Assembly: GCF_036231965.1 (NCBI RefSeq)
Contig: NZ_CP109499.1
Location: 7,254,001 to 7,318,000 of the forward strand
Reading direction: 5' to 3'
Length of the DNA: 64,000 nt
Source of the DNA: Streptomyces sp. NBC_01428
GTDB lineage: Bacteria; Actinomycetota; Actinomycetes; Streptomycetales; Streptomycetaceae
The position numbers and the translations under genes are program-made. Below the pieces are notes generated by a model that was not told the origin of the DNA, made no database searches, and was given only the letters and a program-made list of their open reading frames with translations. Positions 8,203-17,102 of this stretch are shown here, in pieces. How positions within the stretch are numbered: the first letter of the stretch is position 1; each line of letters opens with the position of its first letter.

Positions 8203-11200
8203 ATGGCCTCGTTGCCGACCCCGTCCCTTTCGTCCGGTCCCGAGGAGGGCCGCAGGCGAACCGACGCACTCCGAGAGGCGCTCGCCACCCGTGTGGTGGT
8301 GGCCGACGGCGCCATGGGCACGATGCTGCAGGCGCAGGACCCGACGCTCGAGGACTTCGAGAACCTCGAAGGCTGCAACGAGATCCTGAACGTCACCCGT
8401 CCGGACATCGTCCGCTCCGTCCACGAGGCCTACTTCGAGGTCGGCGTCGACTGCGTGGAGACGAACACCTTCGGCGCGAACCACTCCGCGCTGGCCGAGT
8501 ACGACATCCCCGAGCGGGTTCACGAACTGTCGGAGGCCGGCGCCCGGCTCGCCCGCGAGGTCGCCGACGCGTTCGGTGCCCGTGACGGCCGCCAGCGCTG
8601 GGTCCTCGGTTCCATCGGCCCCGGCACCAAGCTGCCGACCCTCGGCCACGTCGCGTACGGCACGCTCCGCGACGGCTTCCAGGCCAACGTCGAGGGTCTG
8701 CTCGCCGGCGGCGCCGACGCCCTGATCGTCGAGACCACCCAGGACCTCCTGCAGACGAAGTCGTCCATCCTCGGGGCGCACCGCGCCATGGAGGCGACCG
8801 GCGTCCAGGTGCCCCTGCTCGTCTCCATGGCCTTCGAGACCACCGGCACCATGCTGCTGGGCTCCGAGATCGGCGCCGCGCTCACCGCGCTGGAGCCGCT
8901 CGGCATCGACATGATCGGCCTCAACTGCTCGACCGGCCCCGCCGAGATGAGCGAGCACCTGCGCTACCTCACCCGGCACTCCCGCATCCCGCTGCTCTGC
9001 ATGCCGAACGCCGGCCTGCCCGTCCTCACGAAGGACGGCGCCCACTTCCCGCTCGACGCGGAGGGCCTCGCCGACGCCCAGGAGAACTTCGTACGGGACT
9101 ACGGCCTGTCCCTGGTCGGCGGCTGCTGCGGTACGACGCCGGAGCACCTGCGCCAGTTGGTGGAGCGCGTCAACGGAGTGGCGCCCGGCGAGCGCGACCC
9201 GCGCCCCGAGCCCGGTGCCGCCTCGCTCTACCAGACCGTCCCGTTCCGCCAGGACACCGCCTACATGGCGATCGGCGAGCGCACCAACGCCAACGGCTCG
9301 AAGAAGTTCCGCGAGGCCATGCTGGAAGCCCGCTGGGACGACTGCGTGGAGATGGCCCGCGACCAGATCCGCGAGGGCGCGCACATGCTCGACCTGTGCG
9401 TCGACTACGTCGGCCGCGACGGCGTCGCCGACATGGACGAACTGGCGGGACGCTTCGCCACCGCCTCGACGCTGCCGATCGTCCTCGACTCCACCGAGGT
9501 CCCCGTGATCCGCGCGGGCCTGGAGCGGCTCGGCGGCCGCGCGGTCATCAACTCGGTCAACTACGAGGACGGCGACGGCCCCGAGTCCCGGTTCGCGAAG
9601 GTCACGCGGCTCGCCCAGGAACACGGCGCCGCGCTGATCGCGCTGACCATCGACGAGGAGGGCCAGGCCCGCACCGTCGAGACCAAGGTCGCCATCGCCG
9701 AACGGCTCATCGAGGACCTGACGGGCAACTGGGGCATCCACGAGTCCGACATCCTCATCGACACCCTCACCTTCACCATCTGCACCGGCCAGGAGGAGTC
9801 CCGCAAGGACGGCATCGCGACGATCGAGGCGATCCGCGAACTCAAGCGCCGCCGCCCGGACGTCCAGACCACCCTCGGCCTGTCCAACATCTCCTTCGGC
9901 CTCAACCCGGCCGCCCGCATCCTGCTCAACTCGGTGTTCCTGGACGAGTGCGTCAAGGCCGGCCTCGACTCGGCGATCGTGCACGCCTCCAAGATCCTGC
10001 CGATCGCCCGCTTCAGCGAGGAAGAGGTCACCACCGCCCTCGACCTCATCCACGACCGCCGCGCCGAGGGCTACGACCCGCTCCAGAAGCTGATGGCGCT
10101 GTTCGAGGGCGCCACCACCAAGTCCCTCAAGGCCGGCAAGGCCGAGGAACTGGCCGCGCTGCCCCTGGACGAGCGCCTCAAGCGACGGATCATCGACGGC
10201 GAGAAGAACGGCCTGGAGGCCGACCTGGAAACCGCGCTCCAGGACCGCCCCGCCCTCGACATCGTCAACGCGACCCTCCTGGACGGCATGAAGGTCGTCG
10301 GCGAGCTGTTCGGTTCCGGCCAGATGCAGCTGCCGTTCGTGCTCCAGTCCGCCGAGGTCATGAAGTCGGCCGTGGCCTTCCTCGAACCGCACATGGAGAA
10401 GTCGGACGCGGAGGGCAAGGGCACCATCGTCCTCGCGACCGTGCGCGGCGACGTCCACGACATCGGCAAGAACCTCGTCGACATCATCCTGTCGAACAAC
10501 GGCTACAACGTCGTCAACCTCGGCATCAAGCAGCCGGTCTCCGCGATCCTGGACGCCGCCCAGGAGCACCGGGCCGACGTCATCGGCATGTCCGGGCTCC
10601 TGGTCAAGTCCACGGTGATCATGAAGGAGAACCTGGAGGAGCTGAACCAGCGCGGCCTGTCCGCCGACTACCCGGTGATCCTCGGCGGCGCCGCCCTGAC
10701 CCGGGCCTACGTCGAACAGGACCTGTACGAGATCTACCAGGGCGAGGTCCGCTACGCCCGGGACGCCTTCGAGGGCCTGCGCCTGATGGACGCGCTGATC
10801 GGCGTCAAGCGCGGTGTGCCCGGTGCGGTGCTCCCGGAGCTGAAGCAGCGCCGAGTACGGGCCGCGGTGGACACCGTGGTCGAGGAGCGCCCCGAAGAGG
10901 GCCACGTCCGCTCCGACGTCTCCACCGACAACCCGGTGCCGACCCCGCCCTTCGCGGGCACCCGCGTCATCAAGGGCATCCAGCTCAAGGAGTACGCCTC
11001 CTGGCTGGACGAGGGCGCCCTGTTCAAGGGCCAGTGGGGCCTCAAGCAGGCCCGCGCGGGCGACGGTCCCACGTACGACGACCTCGTCGAGACCGAGGGC
11101 CGGCCGCGGCTGCGCGGTCTGCTGGACCGGCTCCAGACCGACAACCTGCTGGAGGCGGCCGTCGTCTACGGCTACTTCCCGTGCGTGTCCAAGGACGACG

Positions 11201-11730
11201 ACCTGATCATCCTGGACGAGCGGGGCAACGAGCGGACCCGCTTCAGCTTCCCCCGCCAGCGCCGCGGACGTCGGCTGTGCCTGGCCGACTTCTTCCGCCC
11301 GGAGGAGTCGGGGGAGACCGACGTGGTCGGCTTCCAGGTCGTCACGGTCGGCTCCCGCATCGGCGAGGAGACCGCCAAGCTCTTCGAGGCCAACGCCTAC
11401 CGCGACTACCTCGAACTCCACGGCCTGTCCGTGCAGCTGGCCGAGGCGCTCGCCGAGTACTGGCACGCGCGCGTGCGTTCCGAACTGGGCTTCGCGGGGG
11501 AGGACCCCGCCGGGATCGAGGACATGTTCGCGCTGAAGTACCGCGGCGCGCGCTTCTCGCTCGGCTACGGGGCCTGTCCCAACCTGGAGGACCGCGCCAA
11601 GATCGCGGACCTGCTGCAGCCCGAGCGGATCGGCGTCCACCTCTCCGAGGAGTTCCAGCTGCACCCGGAGCAGTCCACCGACGCCATCGTGATCCACCAC
11701 CCGGAGGCGAAGTACTTCAACGCACGGTGA
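8203..11730 (+). CDS. metH: Cobalamin-dependent methionine synthase
   Basis: 1175 residues from ATG 8203 with AGGGAG upstream; frames to 8035 lack a binding site. It transfers a methyl group from 5-methyltetrahydrofolate through cob(I)alamin to homocysteine. Domains in order are: homocysteine-binding barrel (about 25-330, zinc Cys at 242 and 308-309 in GGCCGT); pterin-binding domain (about 355-620); cobalamin cap and binding domain (about 650-890) with D750-V-H752-D-I-G755, His752 being the cobalt ligand; and reactivation domain (about 930-1170) for S-adenosylmethionine. The protein is complete. No cobalamin riboswitch is evident in the 269 bases upstream. Confidence 0.98.
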   Translation: MASLPTPSLSSGPEEGRRRTDALREALATRVVVADGAMGTMLQAQDPTLEDFENLEGCNEILNVTRPDIVRSVHEAYFEVGVDCVETNTFGANHSALAEYDIPERVHELSEAGARLAREVADAFGARDGRQRWVLGSIGPGTKLPTLGHVAYGTLRDGFQANVEGLLAGGADALIVETTQDLLQTKSSILGAHRAMEATGVQVPLLVSMAFETTGTMLLGSEIGAALTALEPLGIDMIGLNCSTGPAEMSEHLRYLTRHSRIPLLCMPNAGLPVLTKDGAHFPLDAEGLADAQENFVRDYGLSLVGGCCGTTPEHLRQLVERVNGVAPGERDPRPEPGAASLYQTVPFRQDTAYMAIGERTNANGSKKFREAMLEARWDDCVEMARDQIREGAHMLDLCVDYVGRDGVADMDELAGRFATASTLPIVLDSTEVPVIRAGLERLGGRAVINSVNYEDGDGPESRFAKVTRLAQEHGAALIALTIDEEGQARTVETKVAIAERLIEDLTGNWGIHESDILIDTLTFTICTGQEESRKDGIATIEAIRELKRRRPDVQTTLGLSNISFGLNPAARILLNSVFLDECVKAGLDSAIVHASKILPIARFSEEEVTTALDLIHDRRAEGYDPLQKLMALFEGATTKSLKAGKAEELAALPLDERLKRRIIDGEKNGLEADLETALQDRPALDIVNATLLDGMKVVGELFGSGQMQLPFVLQSAEVMKSAVAFLEPHMEKSDAEGKGTIVLATVRGDVHDIGKNLVDIILSNNGYNVVNLGIKQPVSAILDAAQEHRADVIGMSGLLVKSTVIMKENLEELNQRGLSADYPVILGGAALTRAYVEQDLYEIYQGEVRYARDAFEGLRLMDALIGVKRGVPGAVLPELKQRRVRAAVDTVVEERPEEGHVRSDVSTDNPVPTPPFAGTRVIKGIQLKEYASWLDEGALFKGQWGLKQARAGDGPTYDDLVETEGRPRLRGLLDRLQTDNLLEAAVVYGYFPCVSKDDDLIILDERGNERTRFSFPRQRRGRRLCLADFFRPEESGETDVVGFQVVTVGSRIGEETAKLFEANAYRDYLELHGLSVQLAEALAEYWHARVRSELGFAGEDPAGIEDMFALKYRGARFSLGYGACPNLEDRAKIADLLQPERIGVHLSEEFQLHPEQSTDAIVIHHPEAKYFNAR

Positions 11731-11803
11731 CCGCCCCGACGCGCTGCGCCGCGAGCCGCCGAGCGCACTGATCGGATAAGTCGTACACTGGTCGGTCCAC
11801 CGC

Positions 11804-11842
11804 AGGCCGGTTGTCCCTTGCACGAAAAGGGGCGACCGGCCT
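11804..11842 (+). terminator. Hairpin between metH and the HAD gene
   Basis: 14-bp stem with two G-U pairs: AGGCCGGTTGTCCC (11804-11817) against GGGGCGACCGGCCT (11829-11842), loop of 11. It lies 74 bases past the metH stop and 28 bases before the next start. It is either the metH terminator or a leader hairpin of the HAD gene. There is no U-tract. Confidence 0.55.
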
Positions 11843-11869
11843 GATCGTCCCTCAAGGAGGTGCGCCAGG

Positions 11870-12571
11870 ATGACCAGTACGGTCCCCGCGCTCGGAACCC
11901 GTACGGCCGAAGGCTCCGCCCTGCAGGCCGTTCTCCTCGACATGGACGGAACCCTGGTCGACACCGAGGGATTCTGGTGGGACGTGGAGGTCGAGGTCTT
12001 CAAGGCCCTCGGGCACGCCCTGGACGAGTCCTGGCGGCACGTGGTGGTCGGCGGCCCCATGACCCGCAGCGCGGGTTTCCTCATCGAGGCCACCGGCGCC
12101 GACATCACCCTCGCCGAGCTGTCCGTGCTGCTCAACGACGGTTTCGAGGCGCTGATCGGGCAGTCGTTGCCCCTGATGCCGGGTGCGACCAGACTCCTGG
12201 CCGAACTGGCCGCCCACGAGATCCCCACGGCCCTGGTCTCCGCCTCGCACCGGCGGATCATCGACCGCGTCCTCGGCTCGATCGGCCCCCACTTCTTCAC
12301 CCTGACCGTCGCGGGCGACGAGGTGGAACGGACCAAGCCGTTCCCCGACCCCTATCTCCTCGCCGCCGCCCGGCTCGGCGCGGAACCCGGCCGCTGCGCC
12401 GTCATCGAGGACACCGCGACGGGTGTCGCCGCGGCCGAGGCCGCCGGATGCCATGTGGTCGCCGTCCCCTCCGTCGCCCCCATCGAGCCTGCGTGGCGCC
12501 GCACGGTGGTCACGTCGTTGGAAGAAGTCGACCTGCCATTCCTGCACGGGCTGATGACGGAAAAGAACTGA
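11870..12571 (+). CDS. HAD-superfamily hydrolase (phosphoglycolate phosphatase / beta-phosphoglucomutase type)
   Basis: 233 residues with AAGGAGG upstream of ATG 11870. Catalytic motif I is DMDGT at residues 24-28 (Asp24 nucleophile, Asp26 general acid). Motif II is around VSASH (about 124), and the later motifs are in TKPFPDPYLLAA and VIEDTATGVAAA. The helical cap inserted after motif I marks subfamily IA. It most likely dephosphorylates a small phosphometabolite; the substrate cannot be told from sequence. It stands alone between metH and the lipoprotein genes. Confidence 0.9.
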   Translation: MTSTVPALGTRTAEGSALQAVLLDMDGTLVDTEGFWWDVEVEVFKALGHALDESWRHVVVGGPMTRSAGFLIEATGADITLAELSVLLNDGFEALIGQSLPLMPGATRLLAELAAHEIPTALVSASHRRIIDRVLGSIGPHFFTLTVAGDEVERTKPFPDPYLLAAARLGAEPGRCAVIEDTATGVAAAEAAGCHVVAVPSVAPIEPAWRRTVVTSLEEVDLPFLHGLMTEKN

Positions 12572-13035
12572 CCCTTCACCGAGGGTGTGCCGTCGAATCA
12601 CTCACTGTGCGGAGTCGAATACCGGAATTGACCCGAGGGTTCCCTGTGGTAACCGCGGGCGAGGGCTCCCCCGGAATGCGCAATCGGGCGGATGGCTGAA
12701 TTCCGGTACTCTCCAACCGAGTTGACACTGTGACGTTCGTCACTTAACGGGGGGTCGACAGGGGGACCGACTTGTGTGTTGACCCCCCATTCGTGAGGGC
12801 TCGGCACGCCCTTGTGTCCCGATTGATGGAACGCTGCACGAATCCTTCCCGTGTCGGGTTATCGGTGCGTCCGCGCCCGGTTTCGCAGCGTGAGCGCACC
12901 ACAACTCCAGTGGCTGCGGGCCGTCCTGGCGGTGCGGACTAATGTCATCGCGAGAACGTCGCCGTAACCCCGTGACCCGCCGCGCCACCCCTGCATGCCG
13001 GCTCGCGGAAACTACAGCTCTGGAGAAACTCGAGC
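12572..13035. other. Intergenic control region upstream of the solute-binding lipoproteins
   Basis: 464 bases with lower GC than the flanks. It includes a candidate promoter with TTGACA at 12722-12727 overlapped downstream by the palindrome GTGACG-TT-CGTCAC (12730-12743). A second TTGACC lies near 12779. A short repeat near 12573-12590 may be a weak terminator for the HAD gene. I see no small gene here. Confidence 0.5.
12722..12749 (+). promoter_or_regulatory. Candidate promoter with overlapping operator palindrome
   Basis: TTGACA (12722-12727), a 17-base spacer and TAACGG (12745-12750) resemble a housekeeping promoter with a poor -10. The spacer contains the palindrome GTGACG-TT-CGTCAC (12730-12743). 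This is a position where a bound regulator would block RNA polymerase. It is about 290 bases upstream of the lipoprotein gene, so a long leader would result. Confidence 0.35.
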
Positions 13036-14640
13036 ATGAACCGCAAGACTTTGGTGCTGCCGGCCGTGGTCGGTCTGCTCGCCCCGGTGCTCGCTGCGTG
13101 TGGTGGGTCCGACAGCGGCAGCAGCAGTGGCGATGCCATCGTTGTCGGCACCACGGACCGGTTCACCGCGTCGAAGGACGCCCCGGCTCCGTTCGACCCC
13201 GCCTACGCGTACGACGTCGGCACCTGGAACGTGCTGCGCCAGACCGTGCAGACGCTGATGATCCAGCCGCGCGGCGACGGTGAGCCCGAGCCCGAGGCCG
13301 CGGAGAAGTGCGGGTTCAGCGACAGCGGCAACGAGCGTTACTCGTGCACGCTGCGCGAAGGTCTGAAGTTCTCCAACGGCGACGCGGTCACCGCGAAGGA
13401 CGTCAAGTTCTCCATCGACCGTGCGCGCGCCATCAAGGCCGACAGTGGTGTGTTCGCCCTGCTGTCCACCATCGACACGGTCGAGACCCAGGGCGACCGC
13501 GAGGTGATCTTCCACCTCAAGAGCGCGGACGCGACCTTCCCGTTCAAGCTGTCGACCCCCGTCGCCGGCATCGTGAACCCGAAGGACTACGACAAGGGCA
13601 AGCTGCGCGACGGCTTCTCCGTCGACGGCTCCGGTCCCTACACCCTGGAGTCCGAGGTCAAGGGCGACGCGGTCGTCAAGGCCGTCTTCAGCAAGAACCC
13701 GAACTACAAGGGTCAGCTGAAGGTGAAGAACTCCAAGGTCGAGATGCGGTCCTTCGCGGACGCCGACGCCATGGGAACCGCCCTCGAAAAGGGCGACATC
13801 GACCTGATGACCCGCTCGATGACGCCCACGCAGATCACCAAGCTGTCCAACGCCGCGGGCGGCAACGTCAACCTGAACGAGATGCCCGGTCTCGAGATCC
13901 GCTACCTGGCCTTCAACACCAACGCCCCGTCGGTGAAGAACAAGGCCGTCCGCCAGGCCATGGCACAGGTCATCGACCGCGGTGAACTCGTCGCCAAGGT
14001 CTACGGAACGCAGGCCGAGCCGCTCTACTCGATGGTCCCCGCGACCATCACCGGCCACTCCAACGCCTTCTTCAACAAGTACGGCGACCCGAGTGTCAGC
14101 CGCGCCCGGACCGCGCTGAACAAGGCCGGCATCACCTCTCCGGTCAAGGTCACCCTGCACTACACGACCGACCACTACGGCTCGATCACCAAGCAGGAGT
14201 TCGAGATCCTGAAGAAGCAGCTCAACGCGAGCGGCCTCTTCGACGTCAGCATCCAGGGCACCGCCTGGGACAAGTTCGTCCCGGCCGAGCGCGCCAACGA
14301 CTACGACGTGTGGGGCATGGGCTGGTTCCCCGACTTCCCCGACGCCGACAACTACCTGGCGCCGTTCCTCGACAAGGACAACTTCCTCAAGTCGCCCTAC
14401 TCGAACAGCAACATCATCAACAACCTGATCCCGGAGTCCCGCCGCGAGGCCGACCGCCTCAGCGCGTCGAAGAGCCTCACGCAGATCCAGGACATCGTCG
14501 CCGACGACGTGCCGCTGATCCCGCTCTGGCAGGGCAAGCAGTACATCGCCGCGCGCGACGACATCACGGGTTCGGAGTGGGCGCTCAACTCCTCCTCCAC
14601 CCTTCAGCTGTGGGAGCTCGGCCGCGGTGTGAGCGGCTGA
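13036..14640 (+). CDS. Solute-binding lipoprotein, family 5 (peptide/nickel type)
   Basis: 534 residues. Residues 1-22 are a lipoprotein signal with lipobox LAAC (acylated Cys22), followed by a Ser/Gly linker. The rest is an SBP_bac_5 (DppA/OppA-like) fold, with the family signature region near 95-120 (LKFSNGDAVTAKDVKFSIDRA) and a WGMGWFPDFPDADNYLAPF segment near 425-440. It should bind an oligopeptide or similar solute outside the membrane. No permease or ATPase gene is adjacent, which is unusual. The next gene is a paralog. GGAG lies upstream of the ATG. Confidence 0.92.
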   Translation: MNRKTLVLPAVVGLLAPVLAACGGSDSGSSSGDAIVVGTTDRFTASKDAPAPFDPAYAYDVGTWNVLRQTVQTLMIQPRGDGEPEPEAAEKCGFSDSGNERYSCTLREGLKFSNGDAVTAKDVKFSIDRARAIKADSGVFALLSTIDTVETQGDREVIFHLKSADATFPFKLSTPVAGIVNPKDYDKGKLRDGFSVDGSGPYTLESEVKGDAVVKAVFSKNPNYKGQLKVKNSKVEMRSFADADAMGTALEKGDIDLMTRSMTPTQITKLSNAAGGNVNLNEMPGLEIRYLAFNTNAPSVKNKAVRQAMAQVIDRGELVAKVYGTQAEPLYSMVPATITGHSNAFFNKYGDPSVSRARTALNKAGITSPVKVTLHYTTDHYGSITKQEFEILKKQLNASGLFDVSIQGTAWDKFVPAERANDYDVWGMGWFPDFPDADNYLAPFLDKDNFLKSPYSNSNIINNLIPESRREADRLSASKSLTQIQDIVADDVPLIPLWQGKQYIAARDDITGSEWALNSSSTLQLWELGRGVSG

Positions 14641-14652
14641 CCGACCGATCCG

Positions 14653-14679
14653 ACCCGGGGCCCCTCGCGGGCCCCGGGT
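14653..14679 (+). terminator. Hairpin between the two lipoprotein genes
   Basis: 11-bp perfect stem: ACCCGGGGCCC (14653-14663) with GGGCCCCGGGT (14669-14679), loop CCTCGC-like of five bases, 12 bases past the first stop. It could terminate or attenuate transcription so that the second lipoprotein is made at a lower level from the same message. Confidence 0.6.
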
Positions 14680-14709
14680 GCACCAGTTCCAACGACAAGG
14701 CACTTGCAC

Positions 14710-16290
14710 GTGAACATGCGCAACCAGTGGCCAGTCCTGCCGATCGTGGCGGGGCTGGCCTCCGGCCTGTTGACCGGATGCGGCTCGGAGACGAGCGATT
14801 CCGGGAGCGACGGCTCCTCCGTGGTGATGGGGATGTCCGACGACGTCCTCGCCACCGACCCCGCCTCCGGCTACGACCCAGGATCGTGGCTGCTGTTCAA
14901 CAACGTCTTCCAGTCGCTGTTGAGCTTCCCCAAGGGCGGCACCGAGCCCGAGCCCGAGGCGGCCAAGGAGTGCGCGTTCACCGACACCGGGACCAAGGTG
15001 TACAAGTGCACGCTCCAGGACGGTCTGAAGTTCAGCAACGGTGACGCGCTCACCTCCGCGGACGTGAAGTACTCCTTCGACCGCACCATGAAGATCGACG
15101 ACTCCGCCGGTCCGGCCATCATGTTCCCCATGCTCGACTCGGTCGCGGCGCCCGACTCCAAGACCGTCGTCTTCCGGCTCAAGTACGCCGACGCCACCTT
15201 CCCGAGCAAGATCGCCTCCGGCGCCGGCTCGATCGTGGACCACCGGGAGTACGCCACCAACGGCCTCCGCAAGGACCACAAGGCCGTCGGCTCCGGGCCG
15301 TACCAGCTCGACTCGTTCGGCGACGACCAGGCCGTCTTCTCGGTCAACCCGCACTACAAGGGCACCGCGGAGGTCCAGAACTCCGGCGTCACGCTGAAGT
15401 TCTTCCACGGCGACCAGAAGGCACTGAAGGACGCCGTCCTCAAGAAGCAGGTCGACCTCGCCTACCGAGGCCTCGCCGCCGACGACATCGCGGAGATCCG
15501 GAACGACTCCGCGAACAGCGGTATCAGCGTCATCGAGGGCAACAGCGCCGAGGTCCAGCACCTGGTCTTCAACATGAACGACCCGGTCGCCGGCAAGCTC
15601 GGCGTCCGCAAGGCCATCGCCTACCTCCTGGACCGCGACGCCCTCGTCGACGACGTCTACGAGGACACGGCCACCCCGCTGTACTCGATCATCCCGACCG
15701 GCATCACCGGTCACAGCACGTCCTTCTTCGACACCTACGGCGCCCGCCCCTCGCCGTCGAAGGCAGAGGCCGCCCTGCGCGACGAGGGCATCACCGGCAA
15801 GGTGAAGATCACCCTCTGGTCGACCCCCTCGCGCTACGGTCCCTCCACGGACCAGGAGTTCAAGGCGATCGCCAAGCAGCTCAACGCCAGCGGACTGTTC
15901 GACGCGACCGTCAAGTCCGTCGCCTACGACCAGTACGAGAAGGACATCGCCCACGGCAAGTACGGCGTCTACGTGAAGGGCTGGGTCCCCGACTACCCGG
16001 ACCCGGACAACTTCACGGCCCCGTTCTTCGGCAAGGGCAACGTGCTGAGCAACAACTTCAGCAACAGCACCATCACCGGCAGCCTCATCCCGAAGACGGC
16101 CGCCGAGAGCGACCGCTCCTCCACCGACGGCTCCTACGGCAAGCTCCAGGACCTGGTCGCCGAGGACCTCCCGATCATCCCGGTCTGGCAGGCCAAGCAG
16201 TACGCCGTGGCACGCGACACCATCTACGGCCTCGAATACTGCCTCGACGCCTCGACCGTGTTCCGCTTCTGGGAGATCAAGAAGGACTGA
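14710..16290 (+). CDS. Second solute-binding lipoprotein, family 5
   Basis: 526 residues if started at GTG 14710, nine bases behind AAGG; TTG 14704 and ATG 14716 are in frame and possible. The lipoprotein signal ends in lipobox LTGC (Cys24), followed by a Ser/Asp/Gly linker and an SBP_bac_5 domain. Blocks shared with the preceding protein (LKFSNGDALTSADVKYSFDRT, YSIIPTGITGHS, ASGLFDATVKSVAYDQYEK, WVPDYPDPDNFTAPF) show tandem duplication followed by strong divergence. It has no transporter partner nearby and ends just before a strong terminator. Confidence 0.92.
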   Translation: MNMRNQWPVLPIVAGLASGLLTGCGSETSDSGSDGSSVVMGMSDDVLATDPASGYDPGSWLLFNNVFQSLLSFPKGGTEPEPEAAKECAFTDTGTKVYKCTLQDGLKFSNGDALTSADVKYSFDRTMKIDDSAGPAIMFPMLDSVAAPDSKTVVFRLKYADATFPSKIASGAGSIVDHREYATNGLRKDHKAVGSGPYQLDSFGDDQAVFSVNPHYKGTAEVQNSGVTLKFFHGDQKALKDAVLKKQVDLAYRGLAADDIAEIRNDSANSGISVIEGNSAEVQHLVFNMNDPVAGKLGVRKAIAYLLDRDALVDDVYEDTATPLYSIIPTGITGHSTSFFDTYGARPSPSKAEAALRDEGITGKVKITLWSTPSRYGPSTDQEFKAIAKQLNASGLFDATVKSVAYDQYEKDIAHGKYGVYVKGWVPDYPDPDNFTAPFFGKGNVLSNNFSNSTITGSLIPKTAAESDRSSTDGSYGKLQDLVAEDLPIIPVWQAKQYAVARDTIYGLEYCLDASTVFRFWEIKKD

Positions 16291-16310
16291 CCCCGGGCCG
16301 ACGCCGTACG

Positions 16311-16348
16311 CGAAGGGCGCCCGTTCCCCCAGGAACGGGCGCCCTTCG
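16311..16348 (+). terminator. Strong terminator after the lipoprotein pair
   Basis: 17-bp perfect stem, left arm 16311-16327 (starting CGAAGGGCGC), right arm 16332-16348 (ending GCGCCCTTCG), tetraloop CCCA, 20 bases past the stop codon. The opposing response-regulator gene ends at 16417, so it may serve both directions. Confidence 0.85.
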
Positions 16349-16416
16349 CGCTGCCCGGACGGTCCCGCACGCCGCCGGGCCGGCGTGCGGCGCGCGAGCG
16401 GTCGGGCCCGGAGAGG

Positions 16417-17088
16417 TCACTGCGCCCCGGGACGCACCAGCCCGCTCTCGTACGCGTACACCGCCGCCTGCACGCGGTCGCGGAGCCCCAGCTTCGTCAG
16501 GACGTGCCCCACATGCGTCTTGACCGTGGTCTCGCTGACGAAGAGGTCGGCCGCGATCTCCGCGTTCGACAGGCCGCGCGCGACCAGCTTCAGCACCTCG
16601 ACCTCACGGTCCGTCAGCGTGTGCAGGGTGTCCGGCACCGGCTCGTCACCCGACGGCAGATGCCCCGCGTACTTGTCGAGCAGCCGGCGCGTGATGCTCG
16701 GCGCGAGCATCGCCTCGCCCCCCGCCACCACCCGGATCGCCTGCACCAGCTCGTTGGCGGGCGCGTCCTTGAGGAGGAAACCGCTGGCGCCCGCGCGCAG
16801 CGCCTCCACCACGTACTCGTCGAGGTCGAACGTCGTCAGGACCAGCACCTTCGCCGGACCGTCCCGGCCGGGGCCGGTGATCTGCCGGGTCGCCTCGACA
16901 CCGTCCATCCGCGGCATGCGGATGTCCATGAGAACCACATCGGGCTGCAGCGCACGCACCTGATCCAGTGCCTGGAGACCGTCACCGGCCTCGCCGACGA
17001 CCGCGAGATCCGGCTCCGCCTCCAGAATCATCCGGAAGCCGGTGCGCAGCAGCGGCTGGTCGTCGACCAGTAGGACGCGGATGGCCAC
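16417..17088 (-). CDS. NarL/LuxR-type response regulator (orphan)
   Basis: 223 residues from GTG 17088, with AAGGAG seven bases upstream. The receiver domain (1-120) has the acidic pair D9-D10, phosphoacceptor D55 (VLMDIRMP), a conserved Thr (LTTF) and Lys (FLLKDAPA), so phosphorylation looks possible. A LuxR HTH fills about 155-215 (LTDREVEVLKLVARGLSNAEIAADLFVSETTVKTHV). No histidine kinase gene is adjacent. It begins 14 bases after the stop of the RecB-like nuclease gene, so the two probably share an mRNA. Targets are unknown. Confidence 0.93.
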   Translation of the reverse strand: MAIRVLLVDDQPLLRTGFRMILEAEPDLAVVGEAGDGLQALDQVRALQPDVVLMDIRMPRMDGVEATRQITGPGRDGPAKVLVLTTFDLDEYVVEALRAGASGFLLKDAPANELVQAIRVVAGGEAMLAPSITRRLLDKYAGHLPSGDEPVPDTLHTLTDREVEVLKLVARGLSNAEIAADLFVSETTVKTHVGHVLTKLGLRDRVQAAVYAYESGLVRPGAQ

Positions 17089-17102
17089 GTAAGTCTCCTT
17101 CG

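Noticed and set aside
7597..12336. Very long minus-strand frame (1579 codons) antisense to metH
   Set aside because: Mirror frame caused by GC-rich third positions of metH; its only real part is the gylR region in another frame. No binding site or recognisable domain.
13012..15954. 980-codon minus-strand frame opposite the lipoproteins
   Set aside because: Composition is the complement of the lipoprotein codons; no family features and contradicts clear genes on the other strand.
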